The notes: generated from the letters alone by a model not told the origin. A DNA stretch of 64,000 bases from Amycolatopsis rubida (GCF_900115345.1 NZ_FOWC01000005.1:310001-374000); one strand, 5' to 3'. Counted from the first letter of the stretch, positions 26,966 to 36,312 are shown. Made by a program: numbers and translations.

Positions 26966-28896
26966 AGCAGCCGCAACTGTTCCGCCTCCTCCGCTCGTTG
27001 TTCCGGCACCTCAGGGCCCGTCTCCCCTGGCGGGTCCGGTTCCGTCCGGGTTTCCGAGTGCGCCCTGGGGGCCCGAGGGTCCAGACCGTGCCGCCGAAGC
27101 AACGGGCCTACCACTGTGGCCAGTCGTTCCCGGTAGCCGCGGTCGACGTAGCTTCCTCGGGCGTACAAGCGGCGGTAACGCGGTGCCAGCTCGGGATACT
27201 CGCGCTTCAGCCACGCGGCGAACCACTCCCGCGCGCCCGGCCGGAGGTGCAGCGGCAGGACCGTCACCCTGGTCGCCCCGGCTTCGGCGAGTTGGGCGAA
27301 GAGCGGGTCCAAAGCCTCGGGCGAATCGGTCAGGTACGGCAGCACCGGCGCGACCATCACCGAGCACGGCAGACCCGCGGCCGCGGCTTTGCGGATCAGG
27401 TCCAGGCGGGCACGCGGGGCCGGGGTGCCGGGTTCCAGGCGGCGTTGCAGGTCGCCGTCCAGCAACGCCAGCGACACTGCCAGGTGGACTGGGACGTCCT
27501 TGCCCACCGACTCCAGCAGGGGCAGGTCCCGGCTCAGCATGGTGCCTTTGGTGAGGATCGACAGCGGGGTGCCGGAGCCGGCGAGGGCGCGGATGATTCC
27601 GGGCATCAACCGGTAGCGGCCTTCGACCCGCTGGTACGGGTCGGTGTTCGTGCCCATGGCGACCGGTTCTCGTCGCCAGCTCGGTCGTTTCACTTGTGCG
27701 GCCAGCACTTCCGGCGCGTTGACCTTGACCACGACCTGGGTGTCGAAGTCCCGGCCGGCGTCGAAATCCAGGTACGTGTGGGTGTTCCGGGCGAAGCAGT
27801 TGTGCGACACCATCCCGTCGGCGACGAAATCGCCGGTGCCCGTCGTGATGTCGAACAGCGGCAGCTCCAGCCCCATCGGCGCGACGCTCGTGACTGTGCG
27901 CCGGACGCCGCCGATCACAGTGCCGTCGAGGGAGCGTTTCCATTCGACGGCCGGGTCGACCAGGTGCAGAAACCGCAGCACTTCGCCGGTGCCGCCGGTG
28001 AGGCGGGCCTGCCTGCGGCCGGGGTGCTGGCGGTGGCCGACGGTGTCGTAGCTGAACGAGAACCGGTCCAGCGCGGCGAACAGCATGTCCACTACTTCGT
28101 TCTCGTCGTGCGCGATGGAGAGCGTGCCGCGCCGGTAGCCGCCCGCCAGGTCGAAGAGTCCGGCCAGGAAGCCGCGCGCCCAGTGGGCGTCCGGCTCGCG
28201 CGGGATCCGCATGAAGCCCACTGACGAACCGAAGTCCGGCAGGTACGCCAGTGCTCGTGCGGCGGCGTCCGGTTCCGCGGCGAAACCGCCCGAGCGCAGC
28301 ATTCCGCACAGGTATCCGGCGCGGTAGCCGAGCGTGTCGTCCGGCGTGCGCGCGAACCGGCCGCCGCCGACCAGTTCGGTGCCGGGTTCCAGGTGCGGCC
28401 GTTGCGCGGTGCCGAGTTTGCTGCCGGTGACGTATTTCCAGCCGCGCGAGCTGAGGAACCGGTGGTCCGGTCCGGCGACGATCCGGGTGCCGTCGTCGAG
28501 CGTGACGCGGTACGCCGGGCGCACCGTGGTCCAGTGCGCGAGCACCTCGGTGGGCACGAGCCTGCGCGCGACGCCGTGTCCGCGCGTGCCCATGATCCGG
28601 TCGCCCGCGCGCAGCTCGGCGATCGGCTTCGCGCGGCCGTCCGCCATCAGCACCGGCGTGTCGCCTTCGAGGCAATACGTGCACGCGTGCGAACACCCGC
28701 GATACGGATTGACCGACCACCGGAACGGCACCGCGGACGATTCGGGCACCCGGTTCAGCACGGACCGGGCGCGCACCTCGTGAAAGGTGACGCCGCCGAA
28801 CTCCGGCGCGCGCACCGAGCGCACCACATCCCCGAAGGCACCGAGACCGGGGAGTGCCGGCTCCTCCTTCCCCGCTCGCAACTGTTCCCAACGCAC
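26962..28896 (-). CDS. Rv2578c-family radical SAM protein interrupted by an intein
   Basis: The precursor is 644 residues; after splicing about 352 remain. The host protein matches mycobacterial Rv2578c (annotated SplB-like): GVTFHEVRARSVLNRVP, then GCSHACTY-CFARNTH with the CxxxCxxC that holds the [4Fe-4S] cluster, GTNTDPYQRVEGRY and LSILTKGTM. The intein sits exactly before the third cluster Cys. The GTG at 28896 (VRWEQLRAG) aligns with the start of Rv2578c; a GTG six codons upstream also exists. Two LexA-type boxes lie directly upstream, so the gene is probably DNA-damage-inducible. The substrate is unknown; spore-photoproduct-lyase-like repair has been proposed for relatives. Confidence 0.93.
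   Translation of the reverse strand: MRWEQLRAGKEEPALPGLGAFGDVVRSVRAPEFGGVTFHEVRARSVLNRVPESSAVPFRWSVNPYRGCSHACTYCLEGDTPVLMADGRAKPIAELRAGDRIMGTRGHGVARRLVPTEVLAHWTTVRPAYRVTLDDGTRIVAGPDHRFLSSRGWKYVTGSKLGTAQRPHLEPGTELVGGGRFARTPDDTLGYRAGYLCGMLRSGGFAAEPDAAARALAYLPDFGSSVGFMRIPREPDAHWARGFLAGLFDLAGGYRRGTLSIAHDENEVVDMLFAALDRFSFSYDTVGHRQHPGRRQARLTGGTGEVLRFLHLVDPAVEWKRSLDGTVIGGVRRTVTSVAPMGLELPLFDITTGTGDFVADGMVSHNCFARNTHTYLDFDAGRDFDTQVVVKVNAPEVLAAQVKRPSWRREPVAMGTNTDPYQRVEGRYRLMPGIIRALAGSGTPLSILTKGTMLSRDLPLLESVGKDVPVHLAVSLALLDGDLQRRLEPGTPAPRARLDLIRKAAAAGLPCSVMVAPVLPYLTDSPEALDPLFAQLAEAGATRVTVLPLHLRPGAREWFAAWLKREYPELAPRYRRLYARGSYVDRGYRERLATVVGPLLRRHGLDPRAPRAHSETRTEPDPPGETGPEVPEQRAEEAEQLRLL
27799..28674 (-). 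mobile_element. intein with degenerate LAGLIDADG endonuclease region
   Basis: A 292-residue intein, precursor residues 75-366 from the GTG at 28896. It opens with Cys1 in CLEGDTPVLMADG (block A) and has block B as GTRIVAGPDHRF. It closes with FDITTGTGDFVADGMVSHN, with the penultimate His and terminal Asn of blocks F and G, followed by Cys+1 of the host. Two LAGLIDADG-like helices are visible, GYLCGMLRSGGF and FLAGLFDLAGGY; the acidic residue is lost in the first (Gly-Gly), so endonuclease activity is doubtful. Splicing residues look intact. Its presence splits the Fe-S motif, so the host enzyme is inactive until splicing. Confidence 0.92.
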
Positions 28897-28904
28897 CCCT
28901 ACAG

Positions 28905-28944
28905 TCGAACACACGTTCTAAAGCACTGTCAAACATATGTTCGA
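28905..28944 (-). promoter_or_regulatory. two LexA (SOS) boxes around a TTGACA promoter
   Basis: TCGAACACACGTTCTA at 28905-28920 and TCAAACATATGTTCGA at 28929-28944 match the actinobacterial SOS box TCGAAC-N4-GTTCGA with two and one mismatches. On the minus strand a perfect TTGACA (28927-28932) starts inside the upstream box, and the downstream box covers the -10 area. LexA bound at both would block RNA polymerase. The region is only 76 bp between sthA and the radical SAM start, so this is that gene's promoter. Confidence 0.85.
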
Positions 28945-28972
28945 ACACCCCTCGAACGAGCGAGGCGGAAGC

Positions 28973-30385
28973 TCAGCCGGCGAACCGCTCCAGCGCACGG
29001 ATCTTGTTCGTCGCGTCGAGGGCCGCGACCTTGTACGCCTCGGACAGCGTCGGGTAGTTGAAGACCGCGTCCACCAGGTAGTCCACCGTCCCGCCGCAGC
29101 CCATCACCGCCTGGCCGATGTGGACGAGATCGGTCGCGCCGGTGCCGAAGACGTGCACTCCCAGCAACTTCCGGTCCGCCGTCGACACCAGCAGCTTCAA
29201 CATCCCGTAGCTGTCCCCCGAAATCTGGCCGCGCGCCAGCTCCCGATAGCGCGCGATACCGACCTCGTAGGGCACCGAGGACGACGTCAGCTGCGCCTCG
29301 GTCGCGCCGACGTACGAGATCTCCGGGATCGTGTAGATCCCGATCGGCTGCAACGCGCCGATGTTGTTCGCCGGTTCGCCGAACGCGTGGTACGCGGCGA
29401 GCCTGCCCTGGTCCATCGACGTCGCCGCGAGCGCCGGGAATCCGATCACGTCGCCGACCGCGTACACGTGCTCGACCGACGTCCGGTAGTGCTCGTCGAC
29501 CTCCAGCCTGCCGCGCTTGTCCGCGTTGAGGCCCGCGTTCTCCAGCGCCAGCGCACCGGTCATGCCCTGCCGCCCGGCCGAGTACATCACCGCGTCCGCC
29601 GGGATCCGCTTGCCGCTGACCAGGGTCGTGACGGTGGCGTCGGCGGAGACCGCGACGTTCGCCACCTTCTCCCCGAACCGGAACGTGACGCCGAGGTCGC
29701 GCAGCTGGAACTTCAGCGATTCCACGATCTCCGGATCGCAGAAGTCGAGCATCTGGTCGCGCTGCTCGACCACCGTCACCCGGGAACCGAGCGCGGCGAA
29801 CATCGACGCGTACTCGATCCCGATCACCCCCGCGCCCACCACGACCAGCGAAGACGGGATCGTCTCCATCGCCAGGATCTCGTCGGAGTCGAGCACGCGC
29901 GCGGCGTCGAAGTCGACGTGGTCCGGGCGCGCGGGACGGGTGCCGGTCGCGATCACGACGTGCTCGCCGGTGATGGTGCGCCGGTCGCCGCGGTGTTTGC
30001 CGTCGACCAGGACGGTGTGCGGATCGGCGAACGAACCGACGCCGCCGATCAGATCGATGTGGTTGCGCAGCAGCTGCGCGCGCACCACCTGCACCTCGCG
30101 CCCGATGACGTGCTGCGTGCGCGCCATCAGGTCCGCGATGGTGATGTCCTGTTTCACCCGGTAGCTCGCGCCGTACAGCTCGCGCTGGTTCATCCCGGTC
30201 AGGTACAGCACAGCTTCGCGCAGCGTCTTGGACGGAATGGTGCCCGTGTTGACGCACACGCCGCCGACCATGTCGTGCCGGTCGACGACGGCGACTTTCT
30301 TCCCCAGTTTCGCCGCCGCGATGGCGGCTTTCTGCCCTCCCGGGCCCGAGCCGATGACGATGAGGTCGTACTCGTATTCGCTCAC
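28973..30385 (-). CDS. sthA: soluble pyridine nucleotide transhydrogenase
   Basis: A 470-residue flavoprotein of the dihydrolipoamide-dehydrogenase fold. FAD motif [12 protein letters not shown] is at the N-terminus. The position of the redox disulfide reads [11 protein letters not shown], where the second Cys of the lipoamide-type pair is replaced by Thr, as in SthA enzymes. The NAD(P) motif is [13 protein letters not shown], and the C-terminal dimer interface carries [12 protein letters not shown]. It moves electrons between NADPH and NAD+. The GTG at 30385 ([14 protein letters not shown]) is chosen by family length; an ATG at 30403 is an alternative. It is the Sth of actinomycetes. Confidence 0.93.
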   Translation of the reverse strand: MSEYEYDLIVIGSGPGGQKAAIAAAKLGKKVAVVDRHDMVGGVCVNTGTIPSKTLREAVLYLTGMNQRELYGASYRVKQDITIADLMARTQHVIGREVQVVRAQLLRNHIDLIGGVGSFADPHTVLVDGKHRGDRRTITGEHVVIATGTRPARPDHVDFDAARVLDSDEILAMETIPSSLVVVGAGVIGIEYASMFAALGSRVTVVEQRDQMLDFCDPEIVESLKFQLRDLGVTFRFGEKVANVAVSADATVTTLVSGKRIPADAVMYSAGRQGMTGALALENAGLNADKRGRLEVDEHYRTSVEHVYAVGDVIGFPALAATSMDQGRLAAYHAFGEPANNIGALQPIGIYTIPEISYVGATEAQLTSSSVPYEVGIARYRELARGQISGDSYGMLKLLVSTADRKLLGVHVFGTGATDLVHIGQAVMGCGGTVDYLVDAVFNYPTLSEAYKVAALDATNKIRALERFAG

Positions 30386-30425
30386 GGCCCCGAGCCTGCG
30401 CATCAGCGCCGGTCAGCGCAAGTCC

Positions 30426-31730
30426 TCACGAGCGCAAGGCGCCCCGCCGCCGGTGCAGATCGGTCACCGAGCCGAGCGCGGCGTCGAGTTCCTCGCGCAG
30501 CAACGCGGCCTGCTGCGCGGCGACGTCCTCCCCCAGCAACTCCGCGGCCCGCCCCCTTTCGAGCAGCTCCAGCGCCTCCCACGGCGACGACGCCAGCTGT
30601 CCGCACAGAGCGCCCGCGTCCGGCGACGACAGCTGTTCTGCCAGGCCCGCGGTACCGGCGGCGATCAGCGCGGCGACGACGAGATGCGGCTGGGCGTCCG
30701 CGCCCGCGAAGCGGAACTCCAGCCGCGACGTCCCGCACAACCGGATCGAGGCCGTCCGGTCGTCCGGCCCCCACCGCAGTTCACGCGGCGAGAACGGAGC
30801 GGTGCGCAGCCGGACATAGCTGTTCCAGGTCGGAGCCCACACCGCGGACAACGCTCGCGCGTCCCGCAGCACTCCGGCCAGAAAAGCCCCCAGCGCGAGC
30901 GGAAACCCGGCTGGTCCGTCCGAAGCGGACAGGGACAGGTGAACGTGGCATGAATTCCCCTGACCGGGTTCCGGTGCGGCGAGGTAGTCGGCTCGCGCGC
31001 CGTGCCGGGCGGCCACCCGCCGGGTCACCATCTGCAGCAGCAACGCGTCATCGCAGGCCGCGAGCGCGTCGCGATGCCGCAGGACGACCTCGTACTGGCC
31101 CGGGTGACACTCCGCCCGCGCCGATTCCACGCCGAGACCGGCCGTCGCGGACCGCAGATCCGCCAGCAGCGGCGCGAGGCGTTCGGTGCCGCCGAGGGCA
31201 TAGTCCACGCCATGACCGGTGAGCGGTTCCTCTGCCGAACTACGGAAAACCACCTCGTGCTCGATCCCGATCGACGGAACCAGCCCGTGCTCTTCCAGCC
31301 GCGCCAGCTGCGTCCGCACCACTGTCCGCGGCGCCAGCCCAGCCGGTTCGCCGGACGGGAACTCCGCGTCCCCGACCACCGCCCACGTCTGGTCGCCGAG
31401 ACGAAAAGCCGTCGCCGCGTCGAGCCGCACGCGCAGGTCGCCGAACCCGCCGAGATACGGCTTCAGCGCGTCGACCTCCGGCAGCGGCTCGCGCTCCGGC
31501 GTCCAGGCGAAGACGTAGCTGCACACGCCGTATCCGCTGTCCAGCACCTCGGCGGCGAACGGCGCGGCCAGCTCGACCGCCGCGAACCGCGCGTGCGGAT
31601 CGGGCACCAAAAGCACCAGCCGAGCGCCGTCCTCGGCCAGCACTCGACGCAGCACCTCAGCCGCGGCCGAGCCCGCTTCGGCGCGCACGGCCAGCGACCG
31701 CGGCCCGACCGGACGGTCGAACGGGCTCAC
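30426..31730 (-). CDS. glutamine synthetase-like ligase of the siderophore-type operon
   Basis: A 434-residue protein of the glutamine synthetase superfamily. The catalytic half shows the metal and glutamate elements SIGIEHEVVF, ARAECHPGQYEVVL and GNSCHVHLSL (His-Val-His), then SRLEFRFAGADAQPHLVVA. The N-terminal half is divergent from true GlnA, so it is more likely a gamma-glutamyl-amine or related amide ligase, like the PuuA/GlnA3 type, than a glutamine maker. The GTG is coupled to the IucA/IucC gene (GTGA), making it the last gene of the four-gene iron-box operon. A natural inference is that it ligates an acid, perhaps glutamate, to the diamine or hydroxylamine made upstream. Confidence 0.85.
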   Translation of the reverse strand: MSPFDRPVGPRSLAVRAEAGSAAAEVLRRVLAEDGARLVLLVPDPHARFAAVELAAPFAAEVLDSGYGVCSYVFAWTPEREPLPEVDALKPYLGGFGDLRVRLDAATAFRLGDQTWAVVGDAEFPSGEPAGLAPRTVVRTQLARLEEHGLVPSIGIEHEVVFRSSAEEPLTGHGVDYALGGTERLAPLLADLRSATAGLGVESARAECHPGQYEVVLRHRDALAACDDALLLQMVTRRVAARHGARADYLAAPEPGQGNSCHVHLSLSASDGPAGFPLALGAFLAGVLRDARALSAVWAPTWNSYVRLRTAPFSPRELRWGPDDRTASIRLCGTSRLEFRFAGADAQPHLVVAALIAAGTAGLAEQLSSPDAGALCGQLASSPWEALELLERGRAAELLGEDVAAQQAALLREELDAALGSVTDLHRRRGALRS

Positions 31731-33520
31731 CAGGCACCGTCCGGATCGGGCGCGTGCAGCGGATTGGGCACGCGGCCCCAGCGAACGTCGAACTCGTCGT
31801 CGCGTTCCACCTTGTCGAAGCCCTGTCCGGCGAGATGCTCCCGGTTGAGCGTGACCCGCTCGACGTCCGGCGCGAACAACCGGCAGGCGTCGAATCGCTC
31901 GGCCACCTCGGAGTTTTCGTCGCGGTAGCGGCCGACGACCTCGCGCACCAGCGCCCAGAAGCCGCCGCGCGCCAGCCCGAGATCGTCCAGCAGGAGTTCC
32001 GCCCAGAACCGCAGCTGCCCGGAGAAAACCGAGCTGAACAGCGACTGCGCGAGCAGATGCGCGGGCCAGCGCAGCATGTCGGCGGCGGCGTCCGGCGGAA
32101 GGTCCGCGTAGCAGGGCAGTTCCTCGTCCAGCAGGTCGACGCCCTGCGCGAAGTCCTTGATCGCGGTGCGCAGCGGGCGGCCGTCCGCGTCCACCACGAG
32201 CACGAGGTTCTGGCCGTGCGGGCAGAATCCGACGCCGTACTGGAGCAGCCAGTGCAGCAACGGGGTGAGCAGCAGGTCGAACAACCGCGACAACCACGCC
32301 TCCGCACCGCCGCCGGACTGCGTGATCAGCCTGGTCAGCACGGTCTCGCCAGCGGCATCGCGATACGGCAGCGCGGCGAACGAGATCGCCTGTTCCCCCT
32401 CGGCGAGCCGGGCGACGAGCGGCTCACGCCACAGCGCGCCGAGCGTTTCGTGGAACCGGTACGGCAGCTCCTCCAGCGAGCCGAACAGCGGATGCCGGAC
32501 CGAAACGCTCGCGACCTCGCCGAGCAGCTCGAAGCGGTACTTCCCGGACAGCAGCGGGTCGGCCGCGTCGATCCCGCGCAGCCATTCGGTGACCGACGGC
32601 CCGGCGAGCGTCGCCGCGGAGTTCAGGCCGCGGTACACGAGCGTGTTTCGCACGGAGACAGCGGTTTTCACGTCGTGGCGGTCCGGCCGGGAGCGGTTGG
32701 CCAGCGTCCGGACTGTCTGATGTGGACGGTAGACGTCGCGGCTCTCCCCCAGCTCGGCCATCCGGCCGGTCGCCAGTTCGGCGGCGTACAGCGTGCCGAT
32801 GATCTCGTCGGCCTGCCAAGGATGCACCGGCACCCAGACGTAGTCGGCGGGAGCGCCGAGCTGTGCCGTGCGGGCGGTGAACTCGGCGCGGGTCTGATCG
32901 TCCAGCTCGTCGCGCAGCAGGGTTTCCGCGTCGAGCCCGGCCACGCTGCGGAACTGCGCGAGATCGCGGTGCACGGCGTACCAGCGCAGCCGGATGTCCG
33001 CTCCGGATTCGGGTGCGTAACGGGCACGGTCGCGGGCGGAAAACCCGACGCGGCCCTTGTTGAGGACCAGCCGGGGGTGGCCGGTGAGATGACCGTCGGC
33101 GAGGTTGTAGTCCGTCGTGGACAGTGCGGCGGCGGTCGGTGCGCGGCGCAACCGGGTTGCCTCGTTGGCGACCGTCGAGGTCAGCTCGGCAAGGACGTCC
33201 GCCAATCGCAAGCCAGTGAGACCCAGCCGTTCGCGTGCGTCGACGACCAACGCGCGCGGATCGTCCGCCGGGGCTTCCACGCCGTCAGCGATCCGGATCG
33301 CGCTGCCGGGCAGCACTGTCCACGACTCGAACGCGCCTCGGCGTGCTTCGAAACGGTACGAAACGCCGTCGGGCAGGTCGAGTTGCCAGCCGCGGTGTCC
33401 GGCCCGCGTCGGTTCGCCGGGCTCCGGCACCAGCATCGCTTCGTAGGACAACTCGCCGAGCATTTTGTGCGTGACGAGCGAGCCCGCGGCCCGCCAAGCA
33501 GCGTCGTCGGTCAGGGTCAC
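31727..33520 (-). CDS. IucA/IucC-family NRPS-independent siderophore synthetase
   Basis: A 597-residue NIS synthetase of full length. These enzymes adenylate a carboxylate and join it to an amine or hydroxylamine. Motifs visible are the N-terminal Ser/Thr loop (STTDYNLADGHLTGHPRLVL), the ATP-site NKGRVGFSARDR-x-YAPES, the SVRNTLVYRGLNSAATLAG region, and the late YGVGFCPHGQNLVLVVDADG-x-P with the KDFAQGVDLLD that follows in the FhuF-like C-terminal part. The HPRLVLNKGR form differs from the GHPxHPxxKxR form of many NIS enzymes, so the acyl specificity is hard to call. GTGA overlaps at both ends show tight coupling. Confidence 0.92.
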   Translation of the reverse strand: MTLTDDAAWRAAGSLVTHKMLGELSYEAMLVPEPGEPTRAGHRGWQLDLPDGVSYRFEARRGAFESWTVLPGSAIRIADGVEAPADDPRALVVDARERLGLTGLRLADVLAELTSTVANEATRLRRAPTAAALSTTDYNLADGHLTGHPRLVLNKGRVGFSARDRARYAPESGADIRLRWYAVHRDLAQFRSVAGLDAETLLRDELDDQTRAEFTARTAQLGAPADYVWVPVHPWQADEIIGTLYAAELATGRMAELGESRDVYRPHQTVRTLANRSRPDRHDVKTAVSVRNTLVYRGLNSAATLAGPSVTEWLRGIDAADPLLSGKYRFELLGEVASVSVRHPLFGSLEELPYRFHETLGALWREPLVARLAEGEQAISFAALPYRDAAGETVLTRLITQSGGGAEAWLSRLFDLLLTPLLHWLLQYGVGFCPHGQNLVLVVDADGRPLRTAIKDFAQGVDLLDEELPCYADLPPDAAADMLRWPAHLLAQSLFSSVFSGQLRFWAELLLDDLGLARGGFWALVREVVGRYRDENSEVAERFDACRLFAPDVERVTLNREHLAGQGFDKVERDDEFDVRWGRVPNPLHAPDPDGAW

Positions 33521-34809
33521 AGGTCCTCCGTCTGGTCGAGGCCGAACGTGGTGAACGCTGTCCGTCCGGGCAGGTCGTACACCGGTTTTCCGCATACCGC
33601 GTTGAGAATCGCCGCCGCCCGCCACGCACCGAGCCCGAGATCCGGCGCGCCGGGACCGTGCGTGTGCCGTTCCGCGTTCTGCACGAACAACGGACCCGGC
33701 ACGTCGAGTTCGACCCGATAGCCGGCACCGATCACGAGCCGCCCCCGCGCATCGCGGCGGACCGCTTCGCCGAGTCCCCGCAGCAACGGCCCGGTCGGCG
33801 TTTCGGCATAGCCGGTGGCAGCCACCACGGCGGTCGTCCGGTGCGGCGCGGTCGTTCCTTGCTGGACATGCCGCAGCCCCAGCTCGATCCCGTCGCCGAC
33901 GGTCGCGGACACCACCTCGACGCCCGGCGTCAGCGCCGCGCCCGGCCAGCCGCCGCCGATGCTCCGGCGGTACAGCTCGTCGTGGATCTCCGCCATCGTC
34001 TCGGCGTCGATCCCTTGGTACAGCTGCCATTGCGCCGGGAGAAGCTTGTCCCGGACCGCTTCGGAAAGGCCGTGGAAGTACGCGGTGTAGTCCGGAGTGA
34101 ACTGCTCCAGGCCGAGCTTCGAGTACTCCATCGGCGCGAACGCGGGCGTCCGCGCGAGCCACCGCAGACCGTCCACAGCGGATCGCGCACGCAGCAGGTC
34201 GAGAAACACCTCAGCGCCCGACTGACCTGAGCCGACCACGGTCACCGAATCCGCAGCGATCAGCTCCGGCCGATGCGTGAGGTAGTCCGCGGAATGCAGC
34301 GCGAGCACATCGGACGCAGACACCAAGGGCCGCAACGGTTCCGGCACGTTCGGCTGGGTGCCGACGCCGAGCACGACCGCCGTCGCCAGCACCGGTTCCA
34401 CACCATCGACGGTCAGCTCGAACGCCTCTTCACGGTCGATCCAGCGCAAGCCGGTGACCTCGTGCCCGAACCGGCACGACGGCAGCCTGGACGCGGCCCA
34501 GCGGCCGTAGTCGTCGTACTCGGCGCGCGGCGGATGGAACCGCTCAGCGAAGTAGAACGGCAGCAACCGGCCGCGTTCGCGCAGGTAGTTGAGGAACGAA
34601 TGGCGGTTGGTCGGGTCGACGAGCGTCACCAGGTCGGCGAGGAACGGCACCTGCAGCGTCGCGCCGTCCAGGAGCAGCCCGGGGTGCCAGCGGAACTCGG
34701 GACGGGCGTCGAACAGCACCACCTCCAGCTGGTCGAGCGGATCCGCCAGCGCTGCCAGCGACAGGTTGAACGGCCCGATCCCGACCCCGGCGACGTCGTA
34801 GCGCCTCAC
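33517..34809 (-). CDS. L-lysine/L-ornithine/diamine N-monooxygenase
   Basis: A 430-residue class B flavin N-hydroxylating monooxygenase of the IucD/DesB/SidA family. The FAD motif is VGIGPFNLSLAALA, followed by the typical HPGLLLDGATLQVPFLADLVTLVDPTN. The NADPH motif is VTVVGSGQSGAEVFLDLL, and the ATGY motif (VVAATGYAETP) is near the C-terminus. It makes the N-hydroxy-amine that becomes a hydroxamate ligand for iron. Because a decarboxylase precedes it in the operon, the substrate may be a diamine such as cadaverine or putrescine rather than the amino acid; that is inference. The GTG is coupled to the upstream stop. Confidence 0.92.
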   Translation of the reverse strand: MRRYDVAGVGIGPFNLSLAALADPLDQLEVVLFDARPEFRWHPGLLLDGATLQVPFLADLVTLVDPTNRHSFLNYLRERGRLLPFYFAERFHPPRAEYDDYGRWAASRLPSCRFGHEVTGLRWIDREEAFELTVDGVEPVLATAVVLGVGTQPNVPEPLRPLVSASDVLALHSADYLTHRPELIAADSVTVVGSGQSGAEVFLDLLRARSAVDGLRWLARTPAFAPMEYSKLGLEQFTPDYTAYFHGLSEAVRDKLLPAQWQLYQGIDAETMAEIHDELYRRSIGGGWPGAALTPGVEVVSATVGDGIELGLRHVQQGTTAPHRTTAVVAATGYAETPTGPLLRGLGEAVRRDARGRLVIGAGYRVELDVPGPLFVQNAERHTHGPGAPDLGLGAWRAAAILNAVCGKPVYDLPGRTAFTTFGLDQTEDL

Positions 34810-36299
34810 GACGCGACCGGGCTTTCCCGGGTGACGCTCGTGCGCAGGTCAGCCGCGACCGCGGCCACCGCGTCGAGCAGCGCGCGGTAGTCGGCGGGTG
34901 TGGTGTGCGGGTGCAGAAGGGTGAGTTTGAGCCACAGCTGCGCCTCGCCGTCCGGTCCGGTCGGCAGCGCACCGCGACCGATCACCGCGGTGCCGCCCTC
35001 CAGAAGCGTGCGGCGCACCTGCGCGACCAGGTCGTCTCCGGCCGTTCCCGGCAGTTCGTCGGCCGCCACCGGGCGGAAGACCACTGTGGACAGTTCAGGC
35101 GCGCCCCACGACCGCAGCGCCGGATGGTCTTCGACCAGCACGTGCACGCCGGAAGCGTTGGCACAACAGCGTTCCACGAGCGCACCGATCCCCGAAACGC
35201 CGAGCGCGCGCAGCGTGACCGCCATCCGGAACGCGTCCGGACGCCGGGACGTGCGCAGCGAACGGCCGAGCAGATCGGGCAGTCCCGCTTCGGTGTCGTC
35301 GTCGGCGTTGAGGTACTCGGCGCGGACGGTGAGCGCCTGCAGATCGGTCTCCCCGCGCGCGGCGAAGACGCCGGCGGCGACCGGTTGCCAGCCGAATTTG
35401 TGCAGGTCAAGCGCGACCGAATCGGCTAGCTCCAGCCCGGCGACGCGGGAGCGGAGGGTTTCGCTGCAGAGCGCGAGACCGCCGTACGCCGCGTCGACGT
35501 GCAGACGCGCTCCGGTCCGGCGGCAGATTTCGGCGATCTCCGGCAACGGGTCGATCCGGCCGGTGTTGGTGGTGCCTGCGGTGGCGACGACCACGGCCTG
35601 CGCGCCAAGGGGCGCCAACGCCTCGGCCAAGGCGGACGGGACCATGCGGTCGTCCACGCACGGCACTACGACCGGCGCGGGCAGTCCGAGCAGCCATGCG
35701 GCGCGAGCGACGCTGTGGTGCGAATTCGCTCCGCAAACCGGTCGTGTGACAGCGGATTCCCGGGCGAGCAGGAGGCCGAGGAGGTTGGATTCGGTGCCGC
35801 CGGAGGTGATGACGGCGTCCGGGCGGGCGGCGTCCGGGTAGCAGAGCCGGGCGATCCCGGTGGTGAACTCGCGCTCGATCTCGCTCGCGACCGGGGCCTG
35901 GTCCCAGGAGTCCATGGACGGGTTCAGCGCGGCGGCGACGACGTCAGCGGCCACGGAAACGGCCAGCGGCGGGCAGTGCAGGTGCGCGGCGCACGCCGGA
36001 TCGGCCGGATCGGCGGATCCGGCGGCGAGCAGGGCGGAAAGCTCTTCCAGGGCTTGTTCGGCGCCCACTCCGTGCCGAGGGAGCCCGTCGGCGGACTGGG
36101 TGCGGGCGAGGGTCGCCGCCACCGCGGCCGGGCCGCCCGCCGGGACCGGACCGCCGCGTTCGGCCGTGCCCGCCGCCATCCCGCGCAGCGCCGCCGGAAG
36201 CAGCTGGGCCAGCCGGTCCGCACCGCCGGAGCCACCCGCGAGCCACTCCGCCGAAGCGACACCGGACGAGGCCGTCGGCGCTGAGGGCGCATCCGCCAT
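34806..36299 (-). CDS. PLP-dependent decarboxylase (DesA / diaminobutyrate decarboxylase type)
   Basis: A 497-residue group II PLP decarboxylase. Motifs are TSGGTESNLLGLL (phosphate site), SHHSVARAAWLLG, HVDAAYGGLAL and the Schiff-base Lys301 in ALDLHKFGW. Relatives in siderophore operons (DesA, RhbB) turn lysine or 2,4-diaminobutyrate into a diamine. The substrate here cannot be read from sequence. It is the first gene of the operon, with the iron box 13 bp upstream of its ATG at 36299 and an AAAGGCGG ribosome site. The stop overlaps the monooxygenase start (GTGA). Confidence 0.9.
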   Translation of the reverse strand: MADAPSAPTASSGVASAEWLAGGSGGADRLAQLLPAALRGMAAGTAERGGPVPAGGPAAVAATLARTQSADGLPRHGVGAEQALEELSALLAAGSADPADPACAAHLHCPPLAVSVAADVVAAALNPSMDSWDQAPVASEIEREFTTGIARLCYPDAARPDAVITSGGTESNLLGLLLARESAVTRPVCGANSHHSVARAAWLLGLPAPVVVPCVDDRMVPSALAEALAPLGAQAVVVATAGTTNTGRIDPLPEIAEICRRTGARLHVDAAYGGLALCSETLRSRVAGLELADSVALDLHKFGWQPVAAGVFAARGETDLQALTVRAEYLNADDDTEAGLPDLLGRSLRTSRRPDAFRMAVTLRALGVSGIGALVERCCANASGVHVLVEDHPALRSWGAPELSTVVFRPVAADELPGTAGDDLVAQVRRTLLEGGTAVIGRGALPTGPDGEAQLWLKLTLLHPHTTPADYRALLDAVAAVAADLRTSVTRESPVAS

Positions 36300-36312
36300 G
36301 GAGCCGCCTTTC

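Noticed and set aside
26035-28224. Long plus-strand frame over the minisatellites and the radical SAM gene
   Set aside because: Antisense to the intein-bearing gene and made of Arg/Gly/Pro runs through non-coding repeats.
30426-36299. Calling the operon a plain desferrioxamine (des) cluster
   Set aside because: The DesC-type acyltransferase is absent, no siderophore receptor or reductase flanks it, and the GS-like ligase is not part of des clusters.
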